A stretch of 64,000 bases of DNA. Origin: Sphingobium sp. EP60837. GTDB taxonomy: Bacteria > Pseudomonadota > Alphaproteobacteria > Sphingomonadales > Sphingomonadaceae. The notes under the pieces were generated by a model. That model made no database searches, was not told where the DNA came from, and was given only the letters and a program-made list of their open reading frames with translations. Where the stretch lies: assembly GCF_001658005.1 (NCBI RefSeq), contig NZ_CP015986.1, positions 1-64,000 on the forward strand. The letters are read 5' to 3'. Both the position numbers and the translations under genes were made by a program. Positions 53,188 through 61,712 of the stretch are shown in pieces; the first letter of the stretch is position 1; every line of letters begins with the position of its first letter.

Positions 53188-54152
53188 AGCCTTTGCCTCC
53201 GTCCGACGAACATCCGGGTAAAATCGATCCACCGATCGCAGATGCGGCGGTACACAGCGTCTGGGAGGATGATCTGCATCAGAACCGCGCCCGCCAGCCT
53301 CGGCCCATAGGCCCCGCGAAGCAACGCCCCCAAATAGTAGCGGATCGCCCGGCTGCGGCTGGTAGGCCAGATGCTCTTTGCCGCGTGCCAACCCATGTAT
53401 CCGGAAAAGGCGCGGGGCGAGATATGGGGTCGCAGGTCAGCGAGCCACGTCAAGCTCCCAATATTGCCCCGGACTTGTGACAGCCGGTCTTGCGCCTGCC
53501 TGTCCGCCCAGATCGTGCCGGGCCGGTCTGCCATGATGAAACGCGCGCCTGCCAAGGACAGGCGCAGCGCGAAGTCGGTATCGTCGCCGAACTTCACATC
53601 TTCCCGATAACGCACCTTTTCCGCGAGCGAGCGGCGAAGCGCTACGCTGCTCGTCTGGATGAATCCGCGATCACACATCAGATAACGATCGACCCTTTCA
53701 TGTCGGGCGATCGCGCGCGGAGGCTTTAGGAAATTGCGCCCACCGCCCCGATCTGCCAGCACCTGGCCATAGGCTACCACCTCATCGCCCTCCTCCAGCA
53801 ACGGCAACAGGTCGGCGAGGTGGTGTGGCAGGAAACGATCGTCGCAATCTAGAAAGGCTATATAGCGGCCCCGTGCGTGATCGATCCCTGCGTTTCGTGC
53901 TGCAGAGGCGCCCCTGTTCTGCTGGACGATGATGGTGAGACGCGGGTCCTTGATCGCCCGCAGCGCTATCTCCGTGCCGTCTGTCGATCCATCAATGACG
54001 ACGATGACCTCAATGACTGCGATGCTTTGCTCCAAGGCGGAAAGCACGGCGGCGACTACAGCATCTCGCCGTTGGTAGGTTGGTATGACGATGGAAAAGA
54101 TCGGTTGGGCGACGGCAGCTTGCAACTGCGATGGGGGTTGCCATGCGCTCAT
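53184..54152 (-). CDS. Family 2 glycosyltransferase
   Basis: A 322-residue GT-A-fold transferase. FSIVIPTYQRRDAVVAAVLS, VVIDGSTDGTE and GASAARNAGIDHARGRYIAF lead to the metal motif in FLDCDDRFL. GDDTDFALRLSLAG is the acceptor/catalytic region. It probably adds one sugar to the lipid-linked repeat. The ATG (54152) shares a base with the preceding stop (TGATG). Strongly similar in layout to the next gene upstream, so the pair may come from duplication. Confidence 0.92.
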   Translation of the reverse strand: MSAWQPPSQLQAAVAQPIFSIVIPTYQRRDAVVAAVLSALEQSIAVIEVIVVIDGSTDGTEIALRAIKDPRLTIIVQQNRGASAARNAGIDHARGRYIAFLDCDDRFLPHHLADLLPLLEEGDEVVAYGQVLADRGGGRNFLKPPRAIARHERVDRYLMCDRGFIQTSSVALRRSLAEKVRYREDVKFGDDTDFALRLSLAGARFIMADRPGTIWADRQAQDRLSQVRGNIGSLTWLADLRPHISPRAFSGYMGWHAAKSIWPTSRSRAIRYYLGALLRGAYGPRLAGAVLMQIILPDAVYRRICDRWIDFTRMFVGRRQRL

Positions 54153-55096
54153 CACGACCGCGCCCCGCCATGGGCCGCTTCGCCCTTTCCAAAGCGCAAT
54201 ACGAAGCCGTTTACCAGTGAGCGATAGAGGGGCTTGGGCAGATAGGATCGCAGTACCTGCCGCGCGACCACCCTTGGCGGCACTCCACCTGCGAACAGCC
54301 CCACGATCAGGTCGCGCAACGCCATCACCGGCCGGATCGGCGCCATATGATAGGCCAGGACCGTGGCGCGATAGCCCCGCCGCGCCCGGTCTGTCAGCAT
54401 ATGGCCGCAGCGGTCGAGCCAGTCGAGCGAGGTTTCATAACCCCGAACATAGGAAGTGCGGCCCGCTTCGGTCGCGTCCAACCAGACCGTCAGCGGCTGT
54501 TCGATCATCCGAAATCGCGCGCCTGCGCCTTGCAATCGCACGCAAAAGTCCAGGTCCTGTCCCTTCTTCAGCGCCGGGTCGAACAGCACCTTGCGCGCCA
54601 GTCCGGCGGGCACGACCATGGTCGATGTTTGCATGAACTGGTTCGCGCAAAACAGATATTCACCGACGTCCTCGCCGTCGCGAATACCGCGATCCGGCCT
54701 GATCCAATATCGATCGACGCCTCGATCCACCTTCATCCGCGAATACAATACTGTCCGGCCATCATCATCGGCCAGCGCCTTGGCCATGATGGACAGCTTG
54801 CCCGGCAGGAACAGATCATCGGAATCTAGGAATGCAATGTATCGCCCCCGTGCCTCCTCGATCCCATGATTGCGGGCAGCGCCGCCGCCCGCATTGTCCT
54901 GTCGGATATAGCGCACACGGGGGTCGCCGATGGCATCGATCACCGGCGCGGGATTGTCCCGCGATCCATCATCGATGACGACGATTTCGAAGTCCTGCCA
55001 GTCCTGCGTCTGTACCGACCGGATCGTGTCGCCCACTATATCGGCTCGGTTGTACAGGGGAATGACGACGGAAAAGAAGGGGGCTGCATCTGTCAT
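54152..55096 (-). CDS. Family 2 glycosyltransferase
   Basis: A 314-residue GT2. The N-terminal nucleotide-sugar site is FFSVVIPLYNRADIVGDTIR; VVIDDGSRDNPAPVIDAIGD and GGGAARNHGIEEARGRYIAF come next, with metal-binding DSDD in FLDSDDLFL, and GQDLDFCVRLQGAGARF in the acceptor region. The C-terminus has a weakly hydrophobic, basic part suited to membrane association. It overlaps the preceding GT2 stop by ATGA and the next start by one base. Sugar and linkage cannot be read from sequence. Confidence 0.92.
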   Translation of the reverse strand: MTDAAPFFSVVIPLYNRADIVGDTIRSVQTQDWQDFEIVVIDDGSRDNPAPVIDAIGDPRVRYIRQDNAGGGAARNHGIEEARGRYIAFLDSDDLFLPGKLSIMAKALADDDGRTVLYSRMKVDRGVDRYWIRPDRGIRDGEDVGEYLFCANQFMQTSTMVVPAGLARKVLFDPALKKGQDLDFCVRLQGAGARFRMIEQPLTVWLDATEAGRTSYVRGYETSLDWLDRCGHMLTDRARRGYRATVLAYHMAPIRPVMALRDLIVGLFAGGVPPRVVARQVLRSYLPKPLYRSLVNGFVLRFGKGEAAHGGARS

Positions 55097-56022
55097 GCGC
55101 CATGCACCTTTCGATATTCTTCATATTGAAATCCTGCGATCCCGGCGATCTTGCCCGCCGCGCGATAGAGCTTGCCGAGCCTCACGACCCGCTTCCCCCG
55201 GTCCAGCGTCGCCGCCGCGCCGACCGTGCCGACAACGAACCCCGCCGCTATACGCGGTGCTTCGCCCACCAAGGTCCGCAGCCGCCCCTTGTGGAACCGC
55301 TCCACCATCATATCGGTCATGCCCAGTCGATAGCCGCGCATCAGCAGCCATTTGGCCGTCACGCGGCTCGCCGGGATCAACTCGGTTACCAGCGCGTCCT
55401 CGGCCCATGCGAAGCGGAAACCCTTGCGCACCATCCGGCTGAACAATTGCTTGTCCGACCCGCCGGTAAGCGCCATGCGCTCGTCAAAGGGCCGCTCGCC
55501 CATTTGGCGCAATGCGCTGGCGGAGATCAGCACATTGGCCGTGCTGTCCACCAACTTGACCGGCCCCGACTTGCCGCGCTTTTTTGCCTGCAGCAGCGGA
55601 TGCCGCGCTGCCCACGGCGCCAAATGACTGTCCATCTCCCGCGCCACTGCGCCACCAACGACATCGGCATTCCACCGCTCCGCCGCTTCAACCATGGCGT
55701 CAATCCAGTTGCGCGAAGCAGCCTCATCATCGTCGAGCATCGCGATATGGCTGATCCCCGGCCGTGCCAAGGCCTCCGCCACCAGCGCATTACGCACCAG
55801 CGGTATGCCTCGCTCCGCCACAAGCATGGCCTTCACCGGCCAGCGATAACCTTGCGACGCCAGGCGTTCCACTACGCCCATACCCTCCTGCCGGGCTGCG
55901 TCGTTGTCGGCCACCAGCACCTCAAGGCTGTGCCGCGTATCCAGCGTCGCGATCGACTCCAGCGTACGCCGCAGCCCTTGAGGCCGGTTGCACGTAGCGA
56001 TGCAGATGGTGATCCTAGCCAT
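55093..56022 (-). CDS. Family 2 glycosyltransferase
   Basis: A 309-residue GT2 starting MARITICIATCNRPQGLRRT. VLVADNDAARQEGMGVVERL, then MLDDDEAASRNWIDAMVEAA carries the metal-binding DDD. LTGGSDKQLFSRMVRKGFRF is the acceptor region. The second half is basic with a hydrophobic stretch (GFVVGTVGAAATL). Layout matches the GT2 at the operon end. The ATG at 56022 overlaps the polymerase gene by 8 bp; upstream codons are not homologous. Confidence 0.9.
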   Translation of the reverse strand: MARITICIATCNRPQGLRRTLESIATLDTRHSLEVLVADNDAARQEGMGVVERLASQGYRWPVKAMLVAERGIPLVRNALVAEALARPGISHIAMLDDDEAASRNWIDAMVEAAERWNADVVGGAVAREMDSHLAPWAARHPLLQAKKRGKSGPVKLVDSTANVLISASALRQMGERPFDERMALTGGSDKQLFSRMVRKGFRFAWAEDALVTELIPASRVTAKWLLMRGYRLGMTDMMVERFHKGRLRTLVGEAPRIAAGFVVGTVGAAATLDRGKRVVRLGKLYRAAGKIAGIAGFQYEEYRKVHGA

Positions 56023-57379
56023 GGGCCGTCTCCGATGAGGCAAGCTGCCGCCGCTGCCACTGCGGGCGCGGCTTGGCCTTGAAGGTTGCATGGGCGGTCG
56101 CAATCGCCGCGAGGAAGATTACCCAGACCTGCCGGTCCTTGTCGAAGAAGGAGGTTTCCAGCAGATTCTGATACATAACGAACACCCAGACGGCGAAGGC
56201 CGGCACCATCAGATGCTGGTTTTCCTTCGACGATCCCGTGAGGAACCAATAGGCAGGTAGCGCCAGGAAGCTTACCAGCAACATGACCAGACCCAGCGGG
56301 CCGGTCGTCACTAAAATCTCCAGGTAGCCGTCATGCGAATGTGCGGTCAGCATCTGGAATTGCTGATTGAGATAATCATGCGCGGGCGAGTTCGCCCCCA
56401 CCTGCCAAAAGCCGCCAAAGCCCGCCCCCAGATAAGGGTGATCCGCTAAATAATCGAACACCACTCGCCAGATCGAAACGCGCCCGGTGAAGCTGGTGGG
56501 ATCGGCGAACAGCCGCTCGATAGTGGGCTGATAGGCGATGTAGAGTGCCAGAAACCCGACCATGCCAAAGCCCAGCATCAGCAGCAGGATCGCCCGTTTC
56601 TGCGTATTGTCGCTGAGCGCGCGATAAATGTTGCTGATCGCCAGCATGCCCACGCACAGCGCGAGCGACGTCTTGCTCTTCGTCCCGATCACGAAGACGA
56701 ATGCCATGATCGCGAACAGCGCATAATACCATTTGCGTCGGTCGATCCACGCATTGCCGCAAACAATGAAGGTCAGCGCCATCACCGCGCCTGCAATATT
56801 CTTGTGGAAGAAGAAGCCGCGCCACGCCCCGATCAGCGCCTTGTCGCTCTCTGTCGATGGATGCACCGCTGCCGGGGTCAGGGGCAGGGAGACCCAGCAA
56901 ATTATCAGCGATGCGATCAGCGCCCATCGCAGCGCCGTGAACAGTCGCTCCGGACCCATCAGAGCCAGCGCGCAAAAGGTGATGTAGATCACGATGAACT
57001 GCTGCATCACCCGCTTGAACGACACGAAGGGATCGACGCCCCAGCTGCAGGTGATCAGGAACCAGACCAGCATGATCGCCAGCGGCCAGAAGGTGAAACG
57101 ATATTTCAGCGGATGCTTGCGCAGCATCTGCACCGCCGTCAGCAGCAGCGCGAAGCCGATGAACAGGGCCTGTTTAAAAAGGTCGGACCCGTCATTATCC
57201 GCCGCCATCGCCACCAGTTCATCCTGCGTGCGCGACGCGAAAGGCTGCTGGCCGATGAAGACCATCATCAGGAAAACGAAGTAGAAGACCTGTGTGACGA
57301 CGACCATCCGGCTCTCCTTCGAGGCCGGAGCGGAGACGATAGAGGGCGCATGGCCGATACGGTGCCATGTGGACGCCAT
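56015..57379 (-). CDS. O-antigen ligase/Wzy-like polysaccharide polymerase
   Basis: A 454-residue polytopic membrane protein with about 11 helices. A large periplasmic loop (about 330-385) contains FADPTSFTGRVSIWRVVFDY and LGAGFGGFWQVG, then AHSHDGYLEILVTTGPLGLV: the Wzy_C/WaaL pattern with conserved Arg and His. In a Wzx/Wzy locus it should polymerise repeat units on the periplasmic face. The ATG shares a base with the flippase stop (TGATG). WaaL-type ligase activity cannot be excluded by sequence alone. Confidence 0.9.
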   Translation of the reverse strand: MASTWHRIGHAPSIVSAPASKESRMVVVTQVFYFVFLMMVFIGQQPFASRTQDELVAMAADNDGSDLFKQALFIGFALLLTAVQMLRKHPLKYRFTFWPLAIMLVWFLITCSWGVDPFVSFKRVMQQFIVIYITFCALALMGPERLFTALRWALIASLIICWVSLPLTPAAVHPSTESDKALIGAWRGFFFHKNIAGAVMALTFIVCGNAWIDRRKWYYALFAIMAFVFVIGTKSKTSLALCVGMLAISNIYRALSDNTQKRAILLLMLGFGMVGFLALYIAYQPTIERLFADPTSFTGRVSIWRVVFDYLADHPYLGAGFGGFWQVGANSPAHDYLNQQFQMLTAHSHDGYLEILVTTGPLGLVMLLVSFLALPAYWFLTGSSKENQHLMVPAFAVWVFVMYQNLLETSFFDKDRQVWVIFLAAIATAHATFKAKPRPQWQRRQLASSETAHG

Positions 57380-58656
57380 CAGCGCGCGGCTCCTTGCTCT
57401 GCACGCCATTTCCGGTCGAGCTGCCAGATGCCGAGCATCATCACCAACTGCGACAGGACCACGCCGGCGATGGAGAAGATCGGCGCTGCTGCCAAGGTCA
57501 GAAGTGTCACCGCGACGATCCCGAGGCCGCAACTGCGTAGGCTCTGGTTCGCCAGCGGCCGGAAGGCTTTGCGTGCCTGCGTCATCACGCTCATCGGCGT
57601 CTGCACGCACTGGACGAGCGAGAGCAGCGCGCAGAGGCCCACCGCAGTGGCGACCAGTTCATGATCGAGCGTCGGCTTCAGGATCAACTGTGGAAAGCCG
57701 AACAGCACCAGCGCAGCAACGATGCAGGTCGCCGCCCATAGGAAGACCAATGCGCCCATAAAGATGCGCTCCGACTTGATCGCTCCATCATGATCGCCGC
57801 TGGCCACCGCACGCGTCATACGCGGCCGCTCCAACTGGGTTAGGGCTGTGATGCACACATTCACCGGGCGGAAGAACAGCATACCCACGGCTACCGGAGC
57901 AAAGGCGGCGGGCCCGGCGAGCAAGGTCACTATGTAGCTGTGCGCGTTGGAGGTTGCCTCGGTCGAGAGCACGCCAACCAGCGTCCAGGCGGATTGCTCG
58001 CGCCACACTGGCTGGTAGTTGTTTAAGGCCCTGACTGGCCCGATCGCGACATGCCGCCGCACATAGGCAAAACCAAAGGGCAGCAGCCCGATGATGCTCG
58101 CTGCGACCAAAATTCCGCCGATGCTCGCCAGATCGGCGCCCGTTCGGCTCGCGATCAGTAGCGCGACCAGGATTGTCGCCGCATAGGCGAGGTCCGAACG
58201 TGCGGCGCTAGCAGGTTTGTGATGCGCATAGGCATTGGACCGCCCGAACCAGCGCACCAGCGACAGCGTCCCCGCCAACCCAAACATCGCGGCCGCTGCT
58301 GGCGATGCCGTTGCCCAGGCTATTCCCGCACAGATTACCCCCTGGCTCAGCGCCAGCAGCAGGTTCACCGGGAAGAAGAAGTCAAACGACTTGCCGTCCG
58401 CCTCGTCGCCTTGATTGACCGCGATCGTATAAGGCGTTGAAACCAGCGCGTTGGACAGGCTGTAGCCGAACTGGATGATCACCAGGAGAAAGGCCAGCGT
58501 CCCGATTGCGGCCGTGCCCAGATGATGGATCGAAAACAATTGCACGCCCAGATGGCTGACCGACACGATCGCTGATGACAGGCTGGCCAGGCCGAAGCGC
58601 CCGAACAGGCTGCCAAGGCTTTTGATGCGCCCTGCCAACGCCGCACCATCAGCCAT
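57379..58656 (-). CDS. Wzx-like polysaccharide flippase
   Basis: A 425-residue membrane protein with about 12 hydrophobic helices, such as TLAFLLVIIQFGYSLSNALV, LAYAATILVALLIASRTGAD and VVLSQLVMMLGIWQLDRKWR. The pattern fits the oligosaccharidyl-lipid flippase (MOP/PST) superfamily; no soluble domain is present. With the Wzy-like gene next to it, the role is export of undecaprenyl-linked repeat units. It overlaps the WecG-like gene upstream by 8 bp. Confidence 0.85.
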   Translation of the reverse strand: MADGAALAGRIKSLGSLFGRFGLASLSSAIVSVSHLGVQLFSIHHLGTAAIGTLAFLLVIIQFGYSLSNALVSTPYTIAVNQGDEADGKSFDFFFPVNLLLALSQGVICAGIAWATASPAAAAMFGLAGTLSLVRWFGRSNAYAHHKPASAARSDLAYAATILVALLIASRTGADLASIGGILVAASIIGLLPFGFAYVRRHVAIGPVRALNNYQPVWREQSAWTLVGVLSTEATSNAHSYIVTLLAGPAAFAPVAVGMLFFRPVNVCITALTQLERPRMTRAVASGDHDGAIKSERIFMGALVFLWAATCIVAALVLFGFPQLILKPTLDHELVATAVGLCALLSLVQCVQTPMSVMTQARKAFRPLANQSLRSCGLGIVAVTLLTLAAAPIFSIAGVVLSQLVMMLGIWQLDRKWRAEQGAAR

Positions 58657-59449
58657 GGCGATGTTTCCAAATCAGCCACAAGGCGTGCGGATTGGTGGTG
58701 ATGTAGCGCCAGGCAAGCTGCTTGGGCCGTGTGACCATCCGATGCAGCCACTCCAACCCAGCCTTCTGCATCCACAGCGGTGCGCGCGGATAATCACCCG
58801 TCACATAGTTGAAGAGCCCGCCGCATGTAACGATCCACCCGGCTTTGATCCGGTCGCGATGGCGCACGCAAAAGGCTTGTTCGCGCGGTTTGCCCGTACC
58901 TACCCAAAGCACATCGGGCGAAGTTGCGTTTATCTCCGCGATCAGTGCCTCTTCCTCTTCACGGGACCAGAAGCCATTGCGTCGCCCAGCCAGTTCCAGT
59001 CCCGGCGTTGCCTCGATGATCCGGCGCGCGCATTCGGCGTTCACCTTCTCCTCGCCGCCCAGCAGAAAGTAGCGGACACCATGCTCAGCCGCCCGGCCGA
59101 GGCTGTCTATGAACATGTCGGTAGTGCTCGACCGGTCCGCGATCGGCGTGGTGCTGAACCACCGGGACGCCAGCACGATAATCTGGCCATCAGCATGGAT
59201 GAGATCCGCCTGCGCCAGATCCGCCCGGAACGCTGCGTCGCTGGCGTTCATGGACAGCCCTTGGCCGTTGCAATCGAACACCAGCAAAGCCGGTTCCTGC
59301 TGCATCCGTCGCAGCGGCGCATCCCGCACCATCTTGTTGATCAACGCGTCGAGAGAGAGGGTGGAAACCGGCACCCCTCCCACCATCACGCTTTTCTCTT
59401 GCCCTTCCGACGAAGGAAAGGGCTGGCGCAGCGCCTGCTCGGTATTCAT
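58649..59449 (-). CDS. WecG/TagA/CpsF-family glycosyltransferase (GT26)
   Basis: A 266-residue GT26-type membrane-associated transferase, adding the second or a later sugar to a lipid-linked primer. Characteristic parts: FDCNGQGLSMNASDAAFRAD, QADLIHADGQIIVLASRWF, RYFLLGGEEKVNAECARRII, SPDVLWVGTGKPREQAF and GGLFNYVTGDYPRAPLWMQK, then LEWLHRMVTRPKQLAWRYI. GumM and GelA-like enzymes of xanthan and sphingan synthesis are in this family. ATGA overlap with the upstream ATPase gene. Confidence 0.92.
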   Translation of the reverse strand: MNTEQALRQPFPSSEGQEKSVMVGGVPVSTLSLDALINKMVRDAPLRRMQQEPALLVFDCNGQGLSMNASDAAFRADLAQADLIHADGQIIVLASRWFSTTPIADRSSTTDMFIDSLGRAAEHGVRYFLLGGEEKVNAECARRIIEATPGLELAGRRNGFWSREEEEALIAEINATSPDVLWVGTGKPREQAFCVRHRDRIKAGWIVTCGGLFNYVTGDYPRAPLWMQKAGLEWLHRMVTRPKQLAWRYITTNPHALWLIWKHRHG

Positions 59450-60357
59450 GCAATCACCGTCCCGGCGATCGGCACGCCCTGACGATCCAGATCGTCGATG
59501 ATGCGCCGCATGTCGGCGATCACTGTGCCACCCCGTCGCGCAACGATAGCGACTGCATCAAACCCCGCGAGGATGCTGCCGAAAGGGGTTTGTTCGCCCT
59601 TGCGCTCGGCAAGGTAGAACAGCATCGACGTTTCCTTCAGGCCCCAGCCATTGGCCGTTTCCGCCAGCGGCCCGCGCGTGATCATGCTCGACGCGCTGCC
59701 CGAGGCCCGGCCTGCTGTCATCAACCACAGCCCTTCGATCGCGGTCTTGGCGGCGGGAAGCAGGGCAGCGCTGCCCATCAACTGTTCGGCCAGGCCCGAC
59801 TTGTTGGCAACGCGGAACAGGCGGTCGAGCGATGGATTGCCCATATCGACATCGATCAGCATCGTCGGACCGTCCATCTGCGCCAGCACTACTGCCAGGT
59901 TGGCGGCCATGGTCGCCGCCTCATCCCCCCCATCGACCGACAATACCGCCAGCCGTAGAGAGGAAGGATCGCCAGCCTTGGACGCAGCCTTCAGCTTCGC
60001 CCGGACTGTCCGTATTTTGGCCGCATAGGGGCTCGTAGGGTCAAAGGCGGCGACAACCAGCGGGTCGATCCGCTGATCCCCGGCGGGTAGCAGTGAGAAG
60101 CCACCTGCCAGCGCCGCCAACAGTCCAGCGGCCTCGCTGTCCAGCATCCCCAGTTCGACCGCCGCTTCATGGAAGGGAAGGCCCTGCGTCCGCGAATGTA
60201 CATCGACCCGATTCACATCGGATTCCGCCAGGAACCCATGATCGACAGCCAGCTTGGCAAAGCTGTGATTGTCCCGCACGCGGGGGCGCAGGGCGGCGGT
60301 CCCGCCGCCGCCCGGCATCATATGAGGTGGGGCGCCTGCCGTGGAACGCAGTCTCAT
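59446..60357 (-). CDS. CpsD/CapB-like ATPase with degenerate Walker A (BY-kinase remnant)
   Basis: A 303-residue P-loop-fold protein where the cytoplasmic kinase partner of the chain-length protein is expected. The Walker A' strand is present (TMLIDVDMGNPSLDRLF, about 165-181), preceded by RTVRAKLKA as in BY-kinases. But the Walker A region (LSVDGGDEAATMAANLA, 139-155) lacks the Gly-Lys-Ser/Thr of an active site, and no C-terminal tyrosine cluster is seen. The N-terminal 90 residues are extra. It is probably a non-catalytic regulator of chain length. The ATG at 60357 overlaps the upstream stop. Confidence 0.75.
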   Translation of the reverse strand: MRLRSTAGAPPHMMPGGGGTAALRPRVRDNHSFAKLAVDHGFLAESDVNRVDVHSRTQGLPFHEAAVELGMLDSEAAGLLAALAGGFSLLPAGDQRIDPLVVAAFDPTSPYAAKIRTVRAKLKAASKAGDPSSLRLAVLSVDGGDEAATMAANLAVVLAQMDGPTMLIDVDMGNPSLDRLFRVANKSGLAEQLMGSAALLPAAKTAIEGLWLMTAGRASGSASSMITRGPLAETANGWGLKETSMLFYLAERKGEQTPFGSILAGFDAVAIVARRGGTVIADMRRIIDDLDRQGVPIAGTVIA

Positions 60358-61712
60358 GCGGCCTCCTGCTGTTTGAAGAACCAGCCGCCCGCAACCGGGA
60401 CCGGCACCAACTCGGTAATCACTTCGACTTCCGTCGCGCGCGCCACGCCAGCAGCGGAGCGAACGCGCGGCTTTAGTATCTCGGCGATGATGACAGCCGC
60501 CACTCCGCCGACCAGGCCCAGCGCAACGCCCGCGATCAACCACAGCATCAGGTTGGGCTTGGCAGGCAGAAGGGGCACGCTCGCCTCATCCAGCGGGCTG
60601 GCATTGGGCTGGGAGATTTGGCTTTTCAGGGTCGCTTCGTTGAAACGCTGGCGGACCGTGTCATAGGTTTGCCGCGCCGCATCGACATCCCGCTGGAGCA
60701 CCATCAGTTGATCCTGCACTTCGGACATGCGGATCATTCGGTCTTCCTGGCCGGCCATGTTCGATTTGAGGTCGCCTTCGCGGCGGTTGGCGGCGACGCT
60801 GTTCGCGCTGACGGCGCCCGCTTGGCTCGAACGGGCGGAAGCCAGCTTGGACTGAAGCTCCGACAGCAGTGCATTTGCGGCGGTCATGGAAGGGTGATTG
60901 GGGCCCAATGTCTTCGACAGTTCGGAAACCTTGGCTGACTGGGTCGCCACCTGCTCTTGCAGGTTCTGCACGATCAGCGAACCTTCAATGTCGGATACCG
61001 CGCCCGCACCAGCCTTGCCCCGCGCTGCGGCGGCTTCCGCCTGCGCCTGCGTCAGCTGATAGGACATGTTCTTCAGCTTCTCGGCCTCAAGGTCCATGCG
61101 GTTGATGCCGATGATGTCATGCGCCCGCTGGAAGTCGGACAGACGCCTCTGCGCCAGTTCGTAGCGGCGACGCACTTCCTGCGTCTGCTCGTCGAACCAT
61201 TTCGCCGATCCGCGGGCAGGGGAGGCGCGCAGTTCCACCTGTTCGCGCATGTAAGTGGTGGCGATCAGATTGGCGACTTTCGCGGCCACCTGGGGATTGG
61301 GATCCAAATATTGAATCTGCAACACGTTGCTCTGTCGCCCGGTGGTGATCGTCGTATTCTTGGCGACCTGTGAGGCTGCGGATTGCAATCGCGCTTCGGC
61401 GGGCATGTCGGCAGGCTGCGCGTTAACGAACCCCGCCTGCTTGGCGACCGCGTTCATCACCTTTCCGCTGCGGATGATGTCGGTCTGTGTCCCCAATATG
61501 GATTCTGTGTCGGGCTTTGCCCCCTGCGCCGTGTTGGTGTCGGTCGGATCGGTTTGCGACAGATCGAGTAGCAGCGATGCCGTGCCCATATATTGTCGTG
61601 GCTGAAGGAAGGCGGTGATGGCGATCGCCAGGAACAATATGCCCCCGATAATCGCGGCCATCCGCCAGCGCGCCTGCACTGCGGACAACAGGTCGATAGG
61701 GTTCATGGTCAT
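60354..61712 (-). CDS. Wzz/GumC/EpsF-type chain-length determinant protein
   Basis: A 452-residue inner-membrane co-polymerase. N-terminal helix MAAIIGGILFLAIAITAFL, Wzz domain, then a long periplasmic coiled-coil (about 165-370, including ELAQRRLSDFQRAHDIIGI, QVATQSAKVSELSKTLGPNH, and RMSEVQDQLMVLQRDVDAAR), a Pro-rich GNVR-like segment (SPLDEASVPLLPAKPNLM) and a second helix LIAGVALGLVGGVAAVIIAE. The short cytoplasmic end lacks a kinase, which is encoded next door in degenerate form. It controls polymer length and links Wzy to the exporter. Confidence 0.93.
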   Translation of the reverse strand: MTMNPIDLLSAVQARWRMAAIIGGILFLAIAITAFLQPRQYMGTASLLLDLSQTDPTDTNTAQGAKPDTESILGTQTDIIRSGKVMNAVAKQAGFVNAQPADMPAEARLQSAASQVAKNTTITTGRQSNVLQIQYLDPNPQVAAKVANLIATTYMREQVELRASPARGSAKWFDEQTQEVRRRYELAQRRLSDFQRAHDIIGINRMDLEAEKLKNMSYQLTQAQAEAAAARGKAGAGAVSDIEGSLIVQNLQEQVATQSAKVSELSKTLGPNHPSMTAANALLSELQSKLASARSSQAGAVSANSVAANRREGDLKSNMAGQEDRMIRMSEVQDQLMVLQRDVDAARQTYDTVRQRFNEATLKSQISQPNASPLDEASVPLLPAKPNLMLWLIAGVALGLVGGVAAVIIAEILKPRVRSAAGVARATEVEVITELVPVPVAGGWFFKQQEAA

